DNA of 64,000 nucleotides from Medicago truncatula (GCF_003473485.1 NC_053042.1:47827762-47891761); one strand, 5' to 3'; shown: positions 1 to 12,348, numbered from the stretch's first letter. Notes: generated by a model not told the origin, from the sequence alone. Made by a program: numbers and translations.

Positions 1-752
1 GTTTTCAAAAAAATTTCCTTCTGCTTGGTGCAAAATTGCCTAAGAAAAAAAGCAAGAACAAAAACCATATAGAAGCCACACTAAGTAAGATGGTTTGACA
101 AGTGTGATGATATTTTTCTTTAAAGCATATATGTCACAAATCATTAAAGAAAAATAAATCAAGTTCCTGAAACAAGTTTTGACATAAATCCTTACCAATC
201 CCCTAAATAAATATCATTTAGTTGCCCCCTTTATAGGAAGAAAGTCTGAAACGGTCTCTAGTGTTAAATTGACATCCACATACCAATGTTTACATTAAAA
301 AGACCAATATTAAAATCTTGACTTCCAAATAAGAAAGTTTCTTAGTTAGCTGCTATGACAGAAACCAAACAGATTATTTAATAGCAGTAACCAAGCAAGT
401 TCTTTTGACCATTTGGCATAGTGTCCTGCTAACACAGTTATATTGTTGAAGATAATGTACAAATATGATCTATATGATAGAGATATGAGCGTAGAAAATG
501 ACATTGACTACTAGTTAAATAGTTGAAAATATGCATAACTACTTAGAGCAAGTTTATTTGGTTATACTGAAATTAATACTTTTCTGCTAAGAAATGGAAC
601 TAATAACACACTTTGATTCCATAATTCCATTAAATATTTAAGAATAGATTAAAAACTAGATAGACACATTTTCTACAACAAAGTTCTGGAAAATGTGGAC
701 CTACATGACAAATAAATAACTGTATACAGCTTTTATATATCTAGAACAAATA

Positions 753-894
753 CAGGATGAATAAGGAATTATACTACATATTAATTCTTAAAATTCAGGC
801 AACAAATTGAACAGAGTTTTGATGAATTGTAAGAAACAGGATGAATAAGGTATTATACTGCATATTAATTCTTAAAATGCAGGCAGCAAATTGA
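753..894. repeat. Two-copy tandem repeat, period 84 bp
   Basis: A unit beginning CAGGATGAATAAGG starts at 753 and again at 837. About 58 bases of each copy match closely, including the shared string TATTAATTCTTAAAAT. The copies are non-coding. Confidence 0.8.
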
Positions 895-1748
895 AAATGA
901 TTTCCCAATATTATAAAGGAGACATCCCCAATAAGTTGTGTTGCGACTGTAATATTATTTTTCAAGCATATAACAACGTAAATATAATCTAAGAGTTTCT
1001 CTCATCACTGCCACTCAATAAATGCCACAATACTAGCTGCTTTTAATGGAAGCCTGTTCTAAATACTACCTGGATTTGCATGCAGGCTATTTTGTTGGTT
1101 CCAGACAAAGATTTAAGACTTAATCAATCTATCTATTTAATGACCGCTACTATCATGCAATCGTTTTCTACCATGTTCATTATATAAAGAGGAATTTTTT
1201 TTCTTTTTTTAATGTTGATCAATAATAGTGTTAGGTTTCTGGTAAGATGAAAAACTCAACACCATTTTAAAGGACTATTTGTCAACAGAAGAGCAATGAC
1301 TTTTCCAACATTTAATTATTCATAATTGAAGTTTTGTTCTTGACCTAAGGGGAATCTCAAGTTTTTATCAGTGTTTAGACTTGGTTTCTTAGCTTCATTT
1401 CTTTGAAGTTTGAACCATCTTAAACAGTTTTGACTATCATAAAAATTTAGGATTTACAGTTTCAATATCTAGCACAACAGACCATTTTTATACTTCAAAT
1501 GGGTCATACAAGGGTATGTGTAAGGCAGGCCATGCTGACATGGACACCGTCATGTAAATGTGATATTTTATTTCCTTGTTGAAATTAAATGGTACTAACC
1601 TAAAAATTGTATTTTGTGCTCTCTTTATATCTCTTTATCTCTATCTCTTTTGGTTTATTATTTAGCATTGTTCAGAAGTTTTGTCTGAAGAGAAGCTTTA
1701 GTTAAGGATATTGCTTTCAGCAGCCCAAAACTGAACAATGTTCACAAA

Positions 1749-2186
1749 ATGAATGTTCACAAGTTACCTAAGGTCTAAATCCCTATGCCACAATATTAAA
1801 ACAGTATTAGGGAAAATGACTCATTAATCTATGTGCATATAGATTGGACATATATTTGCATATTGGAAAACAAAATGGTTTTACAATCTTGTGATGTGGA
1901 CTGAATATCTCATCACATCTAAACAAGTTGCAGCTACACAACATACTTCGCAAGTCTATGTATATTTTAGTACCTATTTCCAATGAATGATAGATAACAA
2001 GCTAACAACATATACCTACTCCATGCAACTAAATATCCACGCTCAAATATGCACACTTTGAAAAAACAGTCTTAATCTCCAAATAATTAACACAAATACA
2101 AGATAGAAATCTATGTATCAGTCAAAAAAGAGTAAAAGTAATTAAATGCGACATCTCCAAAAAATTCCATATATCAGTCTAAATGT
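1749..2186. repeat. Diverged copy of the 7741-7955 segment
   Basis: The first part (1749-1890) matches 7743-7880, with ACAAGTTACCTAA and CTATGCCACAATATTAAA in both. The last part (2085-2186) matches 7885-7955, with GACATCTCCAAA followed by a variant of ATTCTATATAT. Here the sequence reads straight through AGTCT, while at 7955 it is broken by a solo LTR. This copy therefore approximates the empty insertion site. Confidence 0.65.
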
Positions 2187-3181
2187 ATGAAAAGAATGGC
2201 AAATCGAATCTAATTCACAACCAGAAAAAAAAACTTGTTTTGTGACTTTTGTCTAAATCTGCTTTGGTTTTAAATACACTTAATCCTCAACCAAACAATT
2301 CAATAGGACAAAGTCCCATGCATCAAGACCAAATACAGTGGTAAATATAACAATAAAAAAGGATCATATGTTTCACAGCCCACAAACCTCTCCATCATCA
2401 CCTCATTCATCTTGTTATATGATTTTTCACCACTTCAGCAAGTGGTCCTCCTAGGAAGTAACCAATTTGAAAACAAAGAGCTTCACTATCACATTTCTGA
2501 TTTCAGATCAAATCCCAAACAAAGGCTAAAAGATCATTTGACAACAATACAATCATTGCATAAAAAACATCACTATACAAAATCTTTGCAAAAGTTACAA
2601 CAAATGTAAACTTAAAGATAACAACATGCTGCTACACATCATACTCTTTAAAGATTCTCAAATCAATGAGAAATAACAAGCTAACAACAAGCATCTGAAA
2701 CAAAGTCCTATTCCTTTATGTTTAACACCAATATCCTCAAACACCCATGTACTAAAACAAAACAAGAGCGGATGAAGTTCAAACTGATCTTTACAAAAGC
2801 AAACAAAGTGCATAGATATTTCAAGCACAATGTATTAAAGTTCAAACTGATTTTTTTTACATGAGATCACTTAAATTTCCAAAATGAGCTATTTCTAAAA
2901 ACAATATATAGAACATTCAATAAAGAGAAAAGCTCATTCATACAATCGAAATAGAAACCAGAACATTATGCCATAGAAAGAGAGTAAAGCATTGAAATTA
3001 AACTGGTAAAGCAAGACTAAATGCTTCTACCTCTTGAGAATACATATAATACGGGCAACTGACAAGTCGTTTGGCATATAAGTAACTTCATAAAGTTCAA
3101 CTTTGCAATCTAATATTAAATCCTAAGAACTAGACTCATAAGCCTTAGGGTGAGAACTCCACACAAAGGCTACAAAAGAAA

Positions 3182-4388
3182 TTAATTGTCTGCAACTCCA
3201 AACGAAAGAAGGTTTTTCTTGTAAACTACCATTTGGCAACAATAATTTTCTACTCTAACACCAATCTCCTCAATCACCCCGGTAGTCAAGTCTAAACAAG
3301 CTAGTTCATAATTTGGTGTTCTGAAGAATATATTGCCCTCTTTCCAAGCTCCGGTAGGATTTGGAATGCAAGCCAAAAAAGGTTCAGTAGAATGTTGAAT
3401 GGGAAAAGGATCAACATTGAAGAGTCTAACCCAGGATTCCTTAACACCAAGCTCACCCAAAATTGATACATGGAAAGACATGTCCTTTACATCCTTTAAT
3501 ATCACAGCAACAGACCCATTTAACACTTGCACGCTAAAACCAAAATCATCATACATGCCTTCTAAAGGAAAAGGTGTAATAAAATACACCTCGTTGCTCA
3601 AGTCAAAGGAGACCAAGTTGAATTTCATTTTACTATTTGCTTGCGCACACCAATGACAAATCCCATTCAAGTACGCATCATTATCAGCAACCAGGAGACG
3701 AGCTGGCATGTCAAAATCAATTTTCCTCTAGGAATCACTTTTAAGACTATAAATCTCCCAGAAAGGCTCTTGCTTCACAACATCCCAAGGGGTAATATTA
3801 AATGTAATCATATCCACATGTTGAATGACTTTATAGTCATTCCTAACATGATCATAACCGAACCCATGTAGCTTAATCTCACTCCTAACCTTAGGTGGAA
3901 GCTCAGCAATACCGGAAGGAATGACCTTAACTTGATCAATCTCTGGGTTCCACAATAGTATTTTTAGCACCATAATGATCAATGCCACATATACAAAGAA
4001 TTCCATTAACAGAAGAACCTAAAATATGAATAATAGTTCGCTGTATATTGTTAAAATTAAATGGAGGTGGCAAATTAAATCTGACTCGATTCTGAAACTT
4101 GTCACCAGAAAGAAAATAAAGTTTCCAATAATCATCAGAACGGAGATACTGGTTAAGAATGAGACAAGCATCATCATAGAGTGGATGAGATTTGGAAATG
4201 AGATTGTCGCGGAACATTTTGAAGAAATTAGGGTTTTCAAGTAACAATGACCATGATTTGCGAACACAGTAAAAGCTCTTAATAGACTTGACAGGAAGCT
4301 TAGAGAGAATGAAGAAAGCGATGTCATCGGAAATATAGTTACCACTACTAACCTGTTTCATCTTCTCCTTAGATGTTGATGGAGCCAT
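3182..4388 (-). pseudogene. F-box associated-domain protein gene, broken by a frameshift and a stop
   Basis: Three consecutive minus-strand pieces rebuild one F-box protein of about 400 residues, the usual length for the large legume family. Such proteins are substrate receptors of SCF ubiquitin ligases. Piece 1 (4388 to about 3960) starts at MAPSTSKEK, preferred over the ATG at 4415 because relatives start this way. It carries the F-box (residues 18-60; YISDDIAFFILSKLP then VRKSW). Near 3955-3985 the frame must shift: GAKNTIVEPRD in one frame continues as LLWNPEID in another. Piece 2 ends at 3728-3730 with TAG just after LKSDS and before RKIDFDMPAR, where relatives have Trp, so TGG to TAG is likely. 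Piece 3 (to 3182) is the associated interaction domain. Seen: both breaks. Inferred: loss of function. A sequencing error could explain the frameshift but less easily both lesions. Confidence 0.8.
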
Positions 4389-4558
4389 TGATAGATGGAA
4401 GGAGCTCTCGAACACTTCTCATGAAAGCTGAAAAGGTTTTTTTTTTCTTCTTTTGTAGTGAAAGCGAAAAATAGTTTACCATCTCCATTTTACATCATTT
4501 TGTCATTTTGTTAGTAATAAAAAACTTTTTATTGGTTTTATTTTGTATTAACAATGTA

Positions 4559-4699
4559 CTTCCTCCGTTTATAATCAAAACATAACTATTCAGATTCAAT
4601 GAATATCTAATGTATCTAACCAATATGCAGATCGAATACATTACATATTCAATGAATCGAAAAAGCTGCGTTTTTTTTTATAAACGTAATTGGAGAGAG
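4559..4699. mobile_element. Stowaway-like MITE
   Basis: A 141 bp element starts CTTCCTCCGTTTATAA and ends TTATAAACGTAATTGGAGAGAG, with imperfect inverted ends, and is flanked by TA on both sides (4557-4558 and 4700-4701). This matches the TA target preference and CTCCCTCCGT-type ends of Stowaway/mariner MITEs. It lies about 170 bp upstream of the F-box start. Confidence 0.75.
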
Positions 4700-4701
4700 T
4701 A

Positions 4702-6240
4702 TTTATAAGGAAAACGAGTTTTGATGATTTAAAGTTCAATAAGATGTAAGTAAATTTTAAATAAGAATTGTTCCATCCGGTCATTGAACTTAAATTCTTT
4801 TGAATAATTCGTCATTGGTGCAATTCATTAACCTTTTGAGTCTTTCAATTGTTGGTTTTTTTTAACGATTTTTTTTTGTCAAGTTGTTTGGTTGTTTTAA
4901 TATCCTTTTAAATAACATAAGATGAATTGCAAAAATTAAATGAGAGTTTAAATGAAAAACATAGCGAATTTTGATTGAGTTTAATTAAGTGTATAATTAT
5001 TTTATACGTGTATTAAACGATGTGTTGTATCATCAATTAATAAATATAAAGAAAAAAAAGCATAAAGCTGTCATTTTGATTTTGGATATAATTTGGACAC
5101 AAAGGATACATTTTTGTTACATAATCTTGACAATATTATGAACATAAGCCGACCATAGACAACAAAGAAACAGTAAACTTTATGAGAGCGAAAACATTGT
5201 GTGATTAAAAATCAAAATTCATTATATCTTTAGGGAGGAAATTCACAATTGTAAAAGTGTTTTTTAAGGCTACATATTACATGCACCTTTCACTTGTCTG
5301 CGCTTTCCCAACGAGTGAGGGTCGATAAACGTGTTAGGGAGTATCATTTTCTTGGCAGCCGGAGCAGGAAGGCTTGAACATGTCGTCTTTGAAGCCTCAA
5401 GGATTTTAAATACTAAACAGTACTTGGTTTTGAACAAGAGATTTGTGATATGAAATATGTATGGATAAGTTTGTCGCACATTATTGTGAAATCGTTGATC
5501 ATCTGTTGTATAATATTTGCTTACAAGCCTAAACCTCTCCCTTATTTGTTTTGCTATAAGAGGTTAAGAAGAAAGAGGATGAATAAGTGCAGTCTTATTG
5601 TCTTTGCTGCCACTTTAGAATAGGGAAGCATGTGTATTTGGTTTTCATTTTGGAACTGGTGTTCTGTAATGGACTCTTAACTTCGTATTTTCCTTCCATT
5701 TCAGCTGGGATGAAATTTAACATTTGTGAGGTATCACTAAACAGAATCACTGAAAGCGAGAATGAATGTGCTTGAGGAGTATCTTTGAATGAACTAATCA
5801 AATATTATTTCAAATGCATGTTTTTTTCGACTCTAAGGCGGTGATGATGAGTTGATGACAGACAACTGTGATGAAAAATTGCATTAACATATGACTTTGA
5901 CAGAGACCAACTCCTAAGGCACTTCAAAAGTAGCAAGGACTATGTTGTTCAATCGCGACGATGACAGATTGTACATACAGATTGGAAAAATGTTTAGGTG
6001 TTGTGGGGGCAGGCTACTACTGAAAAAAAGATATGAGATAAGACATTGCAAAAACAGGTTCGTAAAGAGACGGCTACCCGGAAGATAAGAGGTTACCAGC
6101 TTTGGAGATATTTACTGCACGTGCAGAAACCTTTGTTTTTTTTATGAATGCAGAAACCTTTGTATGATATAGCACTGCTGAAAAAAAAAAATTACTATGA
6201 CATGCAGCCGTGCTAGAAAATATTTGAGCAGTTCAAAGAA
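4702..6240. other. Gene-free stretch with a possible gene remnant
   Basis: Nothing is recognised with confidence. On the minus strand 5270-5400 encodes a compositionally protein-like run (SSLPAPAAKKMILPNTF) that could be the last exon or a relic of an unidentified gene. No matching exons are seen nearby. A short direct repeat (TGCAGAAACCTTTG) lies at about 6120-6165. Confidence 0.4.
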
Positions 6241-7692
6241 TTTTCTCAAGATATTGATTAAACTAGTTATCGCAACCCCTTGATAGCAAAGTGAAGCAAA
6301 GTTGGAAGCCAAGTTCAATTCAAAATAGAAATATAAACATTTACATGAAAAATTGCTGATATACTCATGTTAAATCTTTATTGTCTTTGCAAAGTATTCA
6401 GATGATTTTCTTTTTTTTGGTAGTGAAGTATTCGGATGATTAGGCTAAGAGGGGAGTTGGTTATTATCTTTGCAAATTTAAACAGGGAACATTACAAATT
6501 ATCAAAATATCAAAATCTCTCATTCCTAAGGCACAAACATGTTGTTGGCCCTTTTGTCTCATGTGCCATTAAAATAACAAAACTTTGATAAATGATTTTG
6601 TTCATTTACTTGTGTTTAAAAGTATCATCCATATTTTGTTTGTTCATTTCTTATATCAATAAAGCTCCAACAATAACCATTATTAGAATATCTCTGTTAT
6701 TTTCTCCTTTTGGGTGATTTTTTATGGTGGTGGGATAAGACGCTGCAACCATTGTGGCTTTCTGAAATTCATTAAAAATATGATTGGCCTCGTCATCATT
6801 GTTCCGGAACGAAGGAACCGATAATATTTCCTCCACCGCCAGAGGCTGTGCTGCATAAGAGATTCCTGTTAATGTAGTGAGGGACAGATAGTTTAGTTCT
6901 TTTGGGTAAAAAATGGACTGCGAAAAAATCAGATACATGCAAACTTCCAAGTCATTCGGGTGATTCTGTAGAATATAACAACTAGATTAAGCATTCAATG
7001 AAATAACTATTAAATGATAACAGCTGCTATTGGTTTCCCTCACTACGTACTTACCATCCCTCTATCTTTTTCGTGTGAAAAATGTCGCACTATTCCTCTC
7101 TCATATGTTATGAGTTTTGGGAGGTTCAATGTAGATGTGTTGACACTTTCAATTCAATTTTCAATTTTACTTACAGCATACATATTTCCTATGAACTTTG
7201 AAGCATTAAAAAGGCGTCTTAAAACAATCAGTAAAGTACTGATTTAAGAAGACATATCAGATGATAAATCCAGCTAACAGCCATATAGTTGGAAATAACA
7301 AAGGCCTCATTCAACAGCTTATTTCGTGGCTTAAAATATTGATAGCATATATTGTCGCAATTGTACCTGTTCTTTTTAAAGTAAGTCATCAGAGTTCAGA
7401 CATTGTTAGATGGGACTCAACCTATCAACAATTTTACTAATCATTTATCATTCGATAGTTTCCTCAAATATTTGTCACCTCGGTGCAATGGAATAAGTTC
7501 ACCGTAAAGCAATAATACTAGATATGGATGGGAGCATAATTGGAACAGCAAAGACAATTACTTTATTAGTAAACTCAAAGTACTTTGTCAAATATTTGAA
7601 CCTTTTCAAACTGATGTGAACAATTTGCTGATGCATAATCCTTTCTTTTATACACGTAAACTAGGAGATATAAAGCTAAATTGTAATTACTA
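6241..7692. repeat. 1.4 kb dispersed duplicate, copy A
   Basis: This segment is collinear with 17735-18962. Both open with TTTCTCAAGATA-GTGATTAAA-like sequence, share CATTTACATGAAAAATTGCTGATATACT in split form, and close with CTTTTATACAC then GGAGATATAAAGCTAAATTG. Indels account for the length difference. A minus-strand frame of 99 codons at 6651-6950 ends in a hydrophobic run (ILIMVIVGALLI), but the other copy does not keep it, so coding is unproven. The unit could be a degraded non-autonomous transposon or a segmental duplication; clear termini were not found. Confidence 0.75.
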
Positions 7693-7740
7693 TGTCTCCA
7701 ATTACTATTTCTGATGAGAAGTTTTACTTAAGGTTATTGC

Positions 7741-7955
7741 TGAATGTTCACAAGTTACCTAAAGTCTAAATCCCTATGCCACAATATTAAACATAATTAG
7801 GGTAAATCACATGGCAATCTAATTGCATGTGGATTTGAATTTGGACATAATATATTTCTATATTGGAAAACAAAATGGATTTATAATTAACACAAGTACA
7901 ATCTATGAGAAGAAGTAATTAAATGTGACATCTCCAAAGAATTCTATATATGTCT
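7741..7955. repeat. Diverged copy of 1749-2186, interrupted by the solo LTR
   Basis: The sequence matches 1749-2186 and stops abruptly at TGTCT (7951-7955), where the LTR begins. Confidence 0.65.
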
Positions 7956-9532
7956 TGTAATATCCCGTTAAATTCTAAATAGACTGCAGTATCAGTCGGG
8001 CATGTTAAAAAAAAAAAAAAAAAAGAATTATTATTATGACAGGTTAATTATATAACGAGGGATATATACGGTATTATCTCGTACATTATTTCAAAGGACA
8101 ACGAGGAATAGATAACCGAGTAGTGTTAGTTAAGAGAACGATTGAGAATTAGAAGGCTGCTGTATTTTGCGCTTAAAACTTTAACGACTTTTATCGGTTA
8201 AACAATGTTTAGAAGAATGTAAAAGAAGGGCAAAATGGTAACTTTCCCCTAAGTGGTGTATATAAGACAAATTATATGGATTTTCACAAGCTTCTACAAC
8301 TTTCTCGCACTAAAATTCAGAGTTTTTTTTTTTCTCTCCTCTCCCTCTAGAAAATTCGGCCACCATCCTCCTAAGCCCTAACTCCATCAAATTTCACAAA
8401 TTCACCATGAGATCATGAAAAATGCTCTAATGGATTCTTTGTAGAGCTCTAACCAAGAAGCAAGCTTCATAAACATTTATTCTCCCTCCAATTTATCTTA
8501 GCCGCCCTCTCCTCCATCCTTTAGAACTATGGGGTTCAAGTTTTGAAGTAGAAACTCAAAGTTGGAAGCAAGGAGAAGTGTCAAGATTGAGGTAAGGGCT
8601 TTTAGTAGCATTAGTATTGTTGTTGTTGCTGTTTGGAATGAAAAGCTAGAAGCTAGAAGCTAAAAGCCATAAGTTGTTCCAAAAGCTTCCATAATCGATT
8701 TTTTGAAGTTAACATGTAAGGATTGCTGTAAAAATGGGTTAGGATCTGTTTATACATGTATTATTTGACTCTGGAAAATTTGAATTGAAATTGAACTGTT
8801 TAGAGGTCATAAGTTGTTAGTTAAGCTGTTTTGAGAAAAATGCCTTAAATGACTAAGTTGTGAATTTAAAATGCTGTATAAGTGGTTCATAAGTCAGATT
8901 ATACATATTGGAACTTCTGTATTAAGTATTGGGTCGAAATTAATTTGATAGAAGTCATAAGTTACTAGTTAAGCTGTTTGGATAAGAGCTTAAGTTTGAA
9001 TTTGAACTGTTTCAGATATTATTTTGTGATGAACAGCTTAGGAGAAATATGGTAAGCTGGTATATGAGTAATGATAAAATTATAAGCTGTTCTAGTAATG
9101 ACAAAAGTGCTTAAATTGTAATTAAGCTGTTTTGGAAGTGCTTAAATGGCCAAACAATGAACTTCTGGGGCAGGGACTGAAATGAAATTTTTTGTATATG
9201 CTGGTTCATTAAGTAAGAGTATATCACAAATGGGTTGAGTTTAGAATAGATGGCGATCCTAGGTTCCTTGAGATTGCCTACAACCTAGGATAGGTGGAAC
9301 TCACCGAGACATTTCGTCTCACCCCAATCCCTTTTATTTTTTGTTCAGATATTCAGGTTATTGGACGACATAATGGTTCGTGATGAATAAGCAGAAGTCG
9401 CTGGACCATACAAAGTTCACGTCAGTGGTCTTATTTCAGAGGAAATTTTTATAATTGTAATTTTAAAGTATCCAATGCCAAGTTTAACACACGTACTAGA
9501 TATCTTAGGAAATGTCTAGTAGGGGTGTTACA
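7956..9532 (+). mobile_element. Solo LTR, 1,577 bp (probably Ty3-gypsy)
   Basis: The ends are TGTAATATCCCG and GGGGTGTTACA, which pair as the short inverted ends typical of many plant gypsy LTRs. Flanking 5-mers are TGTCT (7951-7955) and AGTCT (9533-9537), a target duplication with one mismatch; the related unbroken locus near 2177 also reads AGTCT. A TATA-like TATATAAG at 8259-8266 sets the plus orientation. The middle (about 8800-9130) repeats a motif of CATAAGTT followed by AGTTAAGCTGTTT at roughly 145 bp intervals. No gag-pol and no partner LTR are present, so it is a solo LTR formed by unequal recombination. It ends about 610 bp upstream of the PMEI-domain start codon. Confidence 0.8.
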
Positions 9533-10071
9533 AGTCTTATACTATCGAACATGTGTTAATTATGATTTATGAAACAGCAGTGCTATATGTCCAGAATTAC
9601 AACTTAGCGAATTTACCGCGAAGAATTTCCCACATTAGATTATCCTGGGGATATAAAAGAAGGTTCAGCTACAGTAAGCAGTAAATGGAATACTATTCGG
9701 GATAAACTCACGTTAAATATTGTCATGAACAACGTTTTCTTTTCTTTTGGTAGTAACGGTGTTTCGTTGCGGCTGTGACAGCATTTCCTCGTGATCTTTT
9801 TTCACTCTATAATAAAATCGGGGGAAACGGTAACGGCAACTACCAATACCTTGCTGTCGCGCTCATTCTCGTCGAGGGACCTTTTTTTAAAAAACCTTTA
9901 TCAGGACCATATGATGCTTAAGAGCCAAACAGGAAAATGACACAAGAGTTCAATTTTCTAGCGAACCCCATTGAAGAGAAATCTAGATTATTGGATCACC
10001 ATTTCCAAAGCATCACCATCGCTATGATTTGCTAAAAATATGTTAATTATCCTAAATTAGAATTTTCGTTA

Positions 10072-10078
10072 CTATAAA
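10072..10078 (+). promoter_or_regulatory. TATA box of the PMEI-domain gene
   Basis: CTATAAA lies 64 bp upstream of the ATG at 10142, a normal spacing for a plant gene with a short 5' UTR. Confidence 0.5.
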
Positions 10079-10141
10079 ACACTCCAACACCTATGAAACC
10101 AAACACACTCCCGTCAAACCAAGGAACCCTAATTTAAAAAA

Positions 10142-10672
10142 ATGAATTCTTCAACAATTTGTTCCATGTTCCTTGGTTTGATCCTAATTTCTCAATCACC
10201 ATTTGCATCAAATGCAAGACTTCTTGGTTTAGGAGGAGGAGGAGGACCATTAGTTTCCTTAATTTGCGCTGCTTCATCCAACAAGGTAGAATGTAGCAAT
10301 GTTCTATCGAGCCCACAAATAGCGCAAGCCAAGGATAACAAACAACTCTCAATAGCTGTCGTTGAAATCGCCATAAAAAAATCTGTCGAAGGACAAGCTT
10401 TTCTTAAAGGATTGGCACAAAAAAATCCAAAACTTGAAACATGTGCAGGTTTTGCTTATGATGGAGTAGTAGGGTCTTTCAAAAGTTGCTTGGGTGAAAT
10501 CACTGAGGATCCTCAAACTGCTAGTTATGATTGCAAAGTTGCTGTTGATGGACCTACTCAATGTGATAGAGTAATGGCTGATGAGCATATTGTTAACCCT
10601 GCTATTACTGCTCTTAACAAGCAAATCGCATTCCTTAGTGAACTTGCATCCAAAGCCGTTGATAAACTTTAA
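10142..10672 (+). CDS. PMEI/invertase-inhibitor domain secreted protein
   Basis: The gene is a single exon of 176 codons. Residues 1-25 form a signal peptide (a hydrophobic run ending ASNA) and a Gly-rich linker (G29-G35) follows. The mature part has six cysteines: C42, C51, C101, C116, C131 and C141. C42/C51 fits the first PMEI-family disulfide (spacing 9) and C101/C141 the second (about 40 apart), and the rest is predicted helical, as in the family four-helix bundle. Family members act in the cell wall or vacuole and inhibit pectin methylesterases or acid invertases; sequence alone does not decide which. The reading starts at the first ATG, just after a short A-rich leader. The upstream solo LTR may supply regulatory sequence. 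Length and cysteine pattern are those of an intact gene. Confidence 0.88.
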   Translation: MNSSTICSMFLGLILISQSPFASNARLLGLGGGGGPLVSLICAASSNKVECSNVLSSPQIAQAKDNKQLSIAVVEIAIKKSVEGQAFLKGLAQKNPKLETCAGFAYDGVVGSFKSCLGEITEDPQTASYDCKVAVDGPTQCDRVMADEHIVNPAITALNKQIAFLSELASKAVDKL

Positions 10673-11925
10673 ATTGCATTCCTTGTATGGTTGTGTTATT
10701 TTGGGTATACTTAACCCAAAATGAGAAGAAGATTGTGATGGTTAATCTTGGTTTGGATATAATTTTAATTTTAGGGTCTTCTCCTTAATTTGGTGTGATG
10801 ATATATATGGAGGGAGAGTCATTTAATAAACTAAATTAATAGCAATTTGTTGCTATTCTACCGTGTTCGGATATTTATTGTTGAGTAATTTTATTTCTTT
10901 CTCTTCGTAAGAATTATATTTTATTGCATATTAATAAAACATGACATATAAAATGTAGATTAGAAGCATTTCACATAGCAAGGATTCAATCCACATAAAC
11001 TAGCATTTACAAAAAACATAGCAAATTATGGGTAAGAGAAATTGTTGTCTCTAAAATGAGTCCAAATTTTTATTGGATCCTTTTTTAAACTCAAATTTGT
11101 CCCTAGACTTGAACAAACTCTATGCTCTACGGGTTAAATTAAAGAGTCTATTCATAAGACGATACTGAGTTGATCTGAAGGATAATTGAAACAAAATTGT
11201 AAGGAGACCATTCAAAAATATGACTAAAAGTTGAAAATGAAAATATTTAATTCTTTTATAGTATTTTATCCAACCCTAACTTATCCTTAATTTTTTGCTA
11301 GACCAATTCTTTAGACCATAACTCATCTTTAAACTTGAACAGATAGATTATAAAGGATACAGATTGATTCAATAGAATTTGATGATTATTTAATTTTTGA
11401 GGGGGGAGTGGATGATTATTTCATTGATTGGTACCATCATTAGGATGATATATGCTATCTTCAACAAATAAGGAATGAAACTGTGTACAATAAATCAGAG
11501 ATAGCACCGTACAGATTCAGAGAGAAAATGAAAATTAAATTAAAAGGAAAAGAGGTTGGTGTATTTAAAGGATATACGCTGAAAATATAAAAAAAATCAA
11601 GAGAATTTAAATCTCAAATGAAATCGTCTATGAGATGACAGCTAACAATACAAATTTAATGTAGATTTGATCCAATAATGTAGATTTGATTTTGGAGATT
11701 TGGGTAAATTTTTCAAATCCAATATATATTGTGATAATATTCACAAAATTGAAAGTACATTAATCGTAAGTATTCTTTTATCATTCATTAGAAAAACACT
11801 AAAAAAAAAATTAAAAAATTTATCTACTTTTTCCTTTAATCTCATCCTTCTAAAACGACCCCCTCCCTTTCCTTCCAAACTCCCAAACAAATTTATGTTG
11901 TTGTTTCCTACATGGGCGATTTTAC

Positions 11926-12239
11926 CCCCTAGCTAGTCCGGGCACGCGCCCGGGCTCAACCCATACTTTCTTTGTATCGTTACAAGAAATTTGACTTTTA
12001 GTGACAGCCAAAATCCGTCACTATAGGGCAAATTTCCGTAGCTAAATCTGTCTGTCATTGTCAAATGATTGTCACTGCATGTTTTCCACCTTTACCTACG
12101 GAAAAAGAAAAACATAGGTAATTTTAAGGAGACCATTTTAAAAACATTATGGACCTCTAACCTACGATTTCGGCTGTGACTAAAACTTATCGTTGTTTTA
12201 TTTTTCCCAGGCTCCAAAAAATTTCTGGCTCCGCCACTA
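11926..12239 (-). mobile_element. TIR-type element relic with CACTA-like motif, copy 1
   Basis: Read on the minus strand it begins AGTGGCGGAGCCAGAAATTT and later carries TACAAAGAAAGT, a TGAGCCCGGGC hairpin and ACTAGCT. The same order of motifs occurs at 54517-54825 on the plus strand, so the two are one family. Inside, plus-strand TTACAAGAAATTTGACTTTTAG followed by TAGTGACAGCC resembles a CACTA terminus with subterminal repeats. The outer GGCTCCGCC end is missing here. The superfamily is uncertain. Confidence 0.45.
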
Positions 12240-12251
12240 TTTCCTATGATT

Positions 12252-12348
12252 CTAAACAATTTGTTGATTTTTTTTAATGTATGAATTGGTGACTTGTCCT
12301 AAACAATTTGTTGATTTTTCTTTTTAATGTAAGAATCGGTGACTTGTC
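12252..12348. repeat. Two-copy tandem repeat, about 47 bp
   Basis: CTAAACAATTTGTTGATTTT through GGTGACTTGTC occurs twice head to tail (12252-12298 and 12299-12348) with a few differences. Confidence 0.85.

Larger units (their letters stand above)
1..3100. other. Gene-free AT-rich stretch
   Basis: No reading frame here resembles a known protein and no convincing exon pair was found on either strand. The stretch holds a short tandem duplication (753-894) and a segment (about 1749-2186) that recurs in diverged form at 7741-7955. It may include downstream sequence of the F-box gene at 3182-4388, which is read leftwards, but no transcript end can be seen. Confidence 0.6.

Noticed and set aside
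2412-2609. 65-codon plus-strand frame in the left gene-free stretch
   Set aside because: No family resemblance, no splice or promoter context, and composition like the surrounding AT-rich DNA.
6651-6950. Possible ankyrin/PGG-type membrane protein C-terminus on the minus strand
   Set aside because: Only a short hydrophobic end is suggestive, the PGG motif is absent and the duplicated copy at 18.1 kb does not keep the frame.
10134-10624. Minus-strand frames across the PMEI-domain gene
   Set aside because: They are antisense shadows; the plus frame has signal peptide, cysteine pattern and TATA box.
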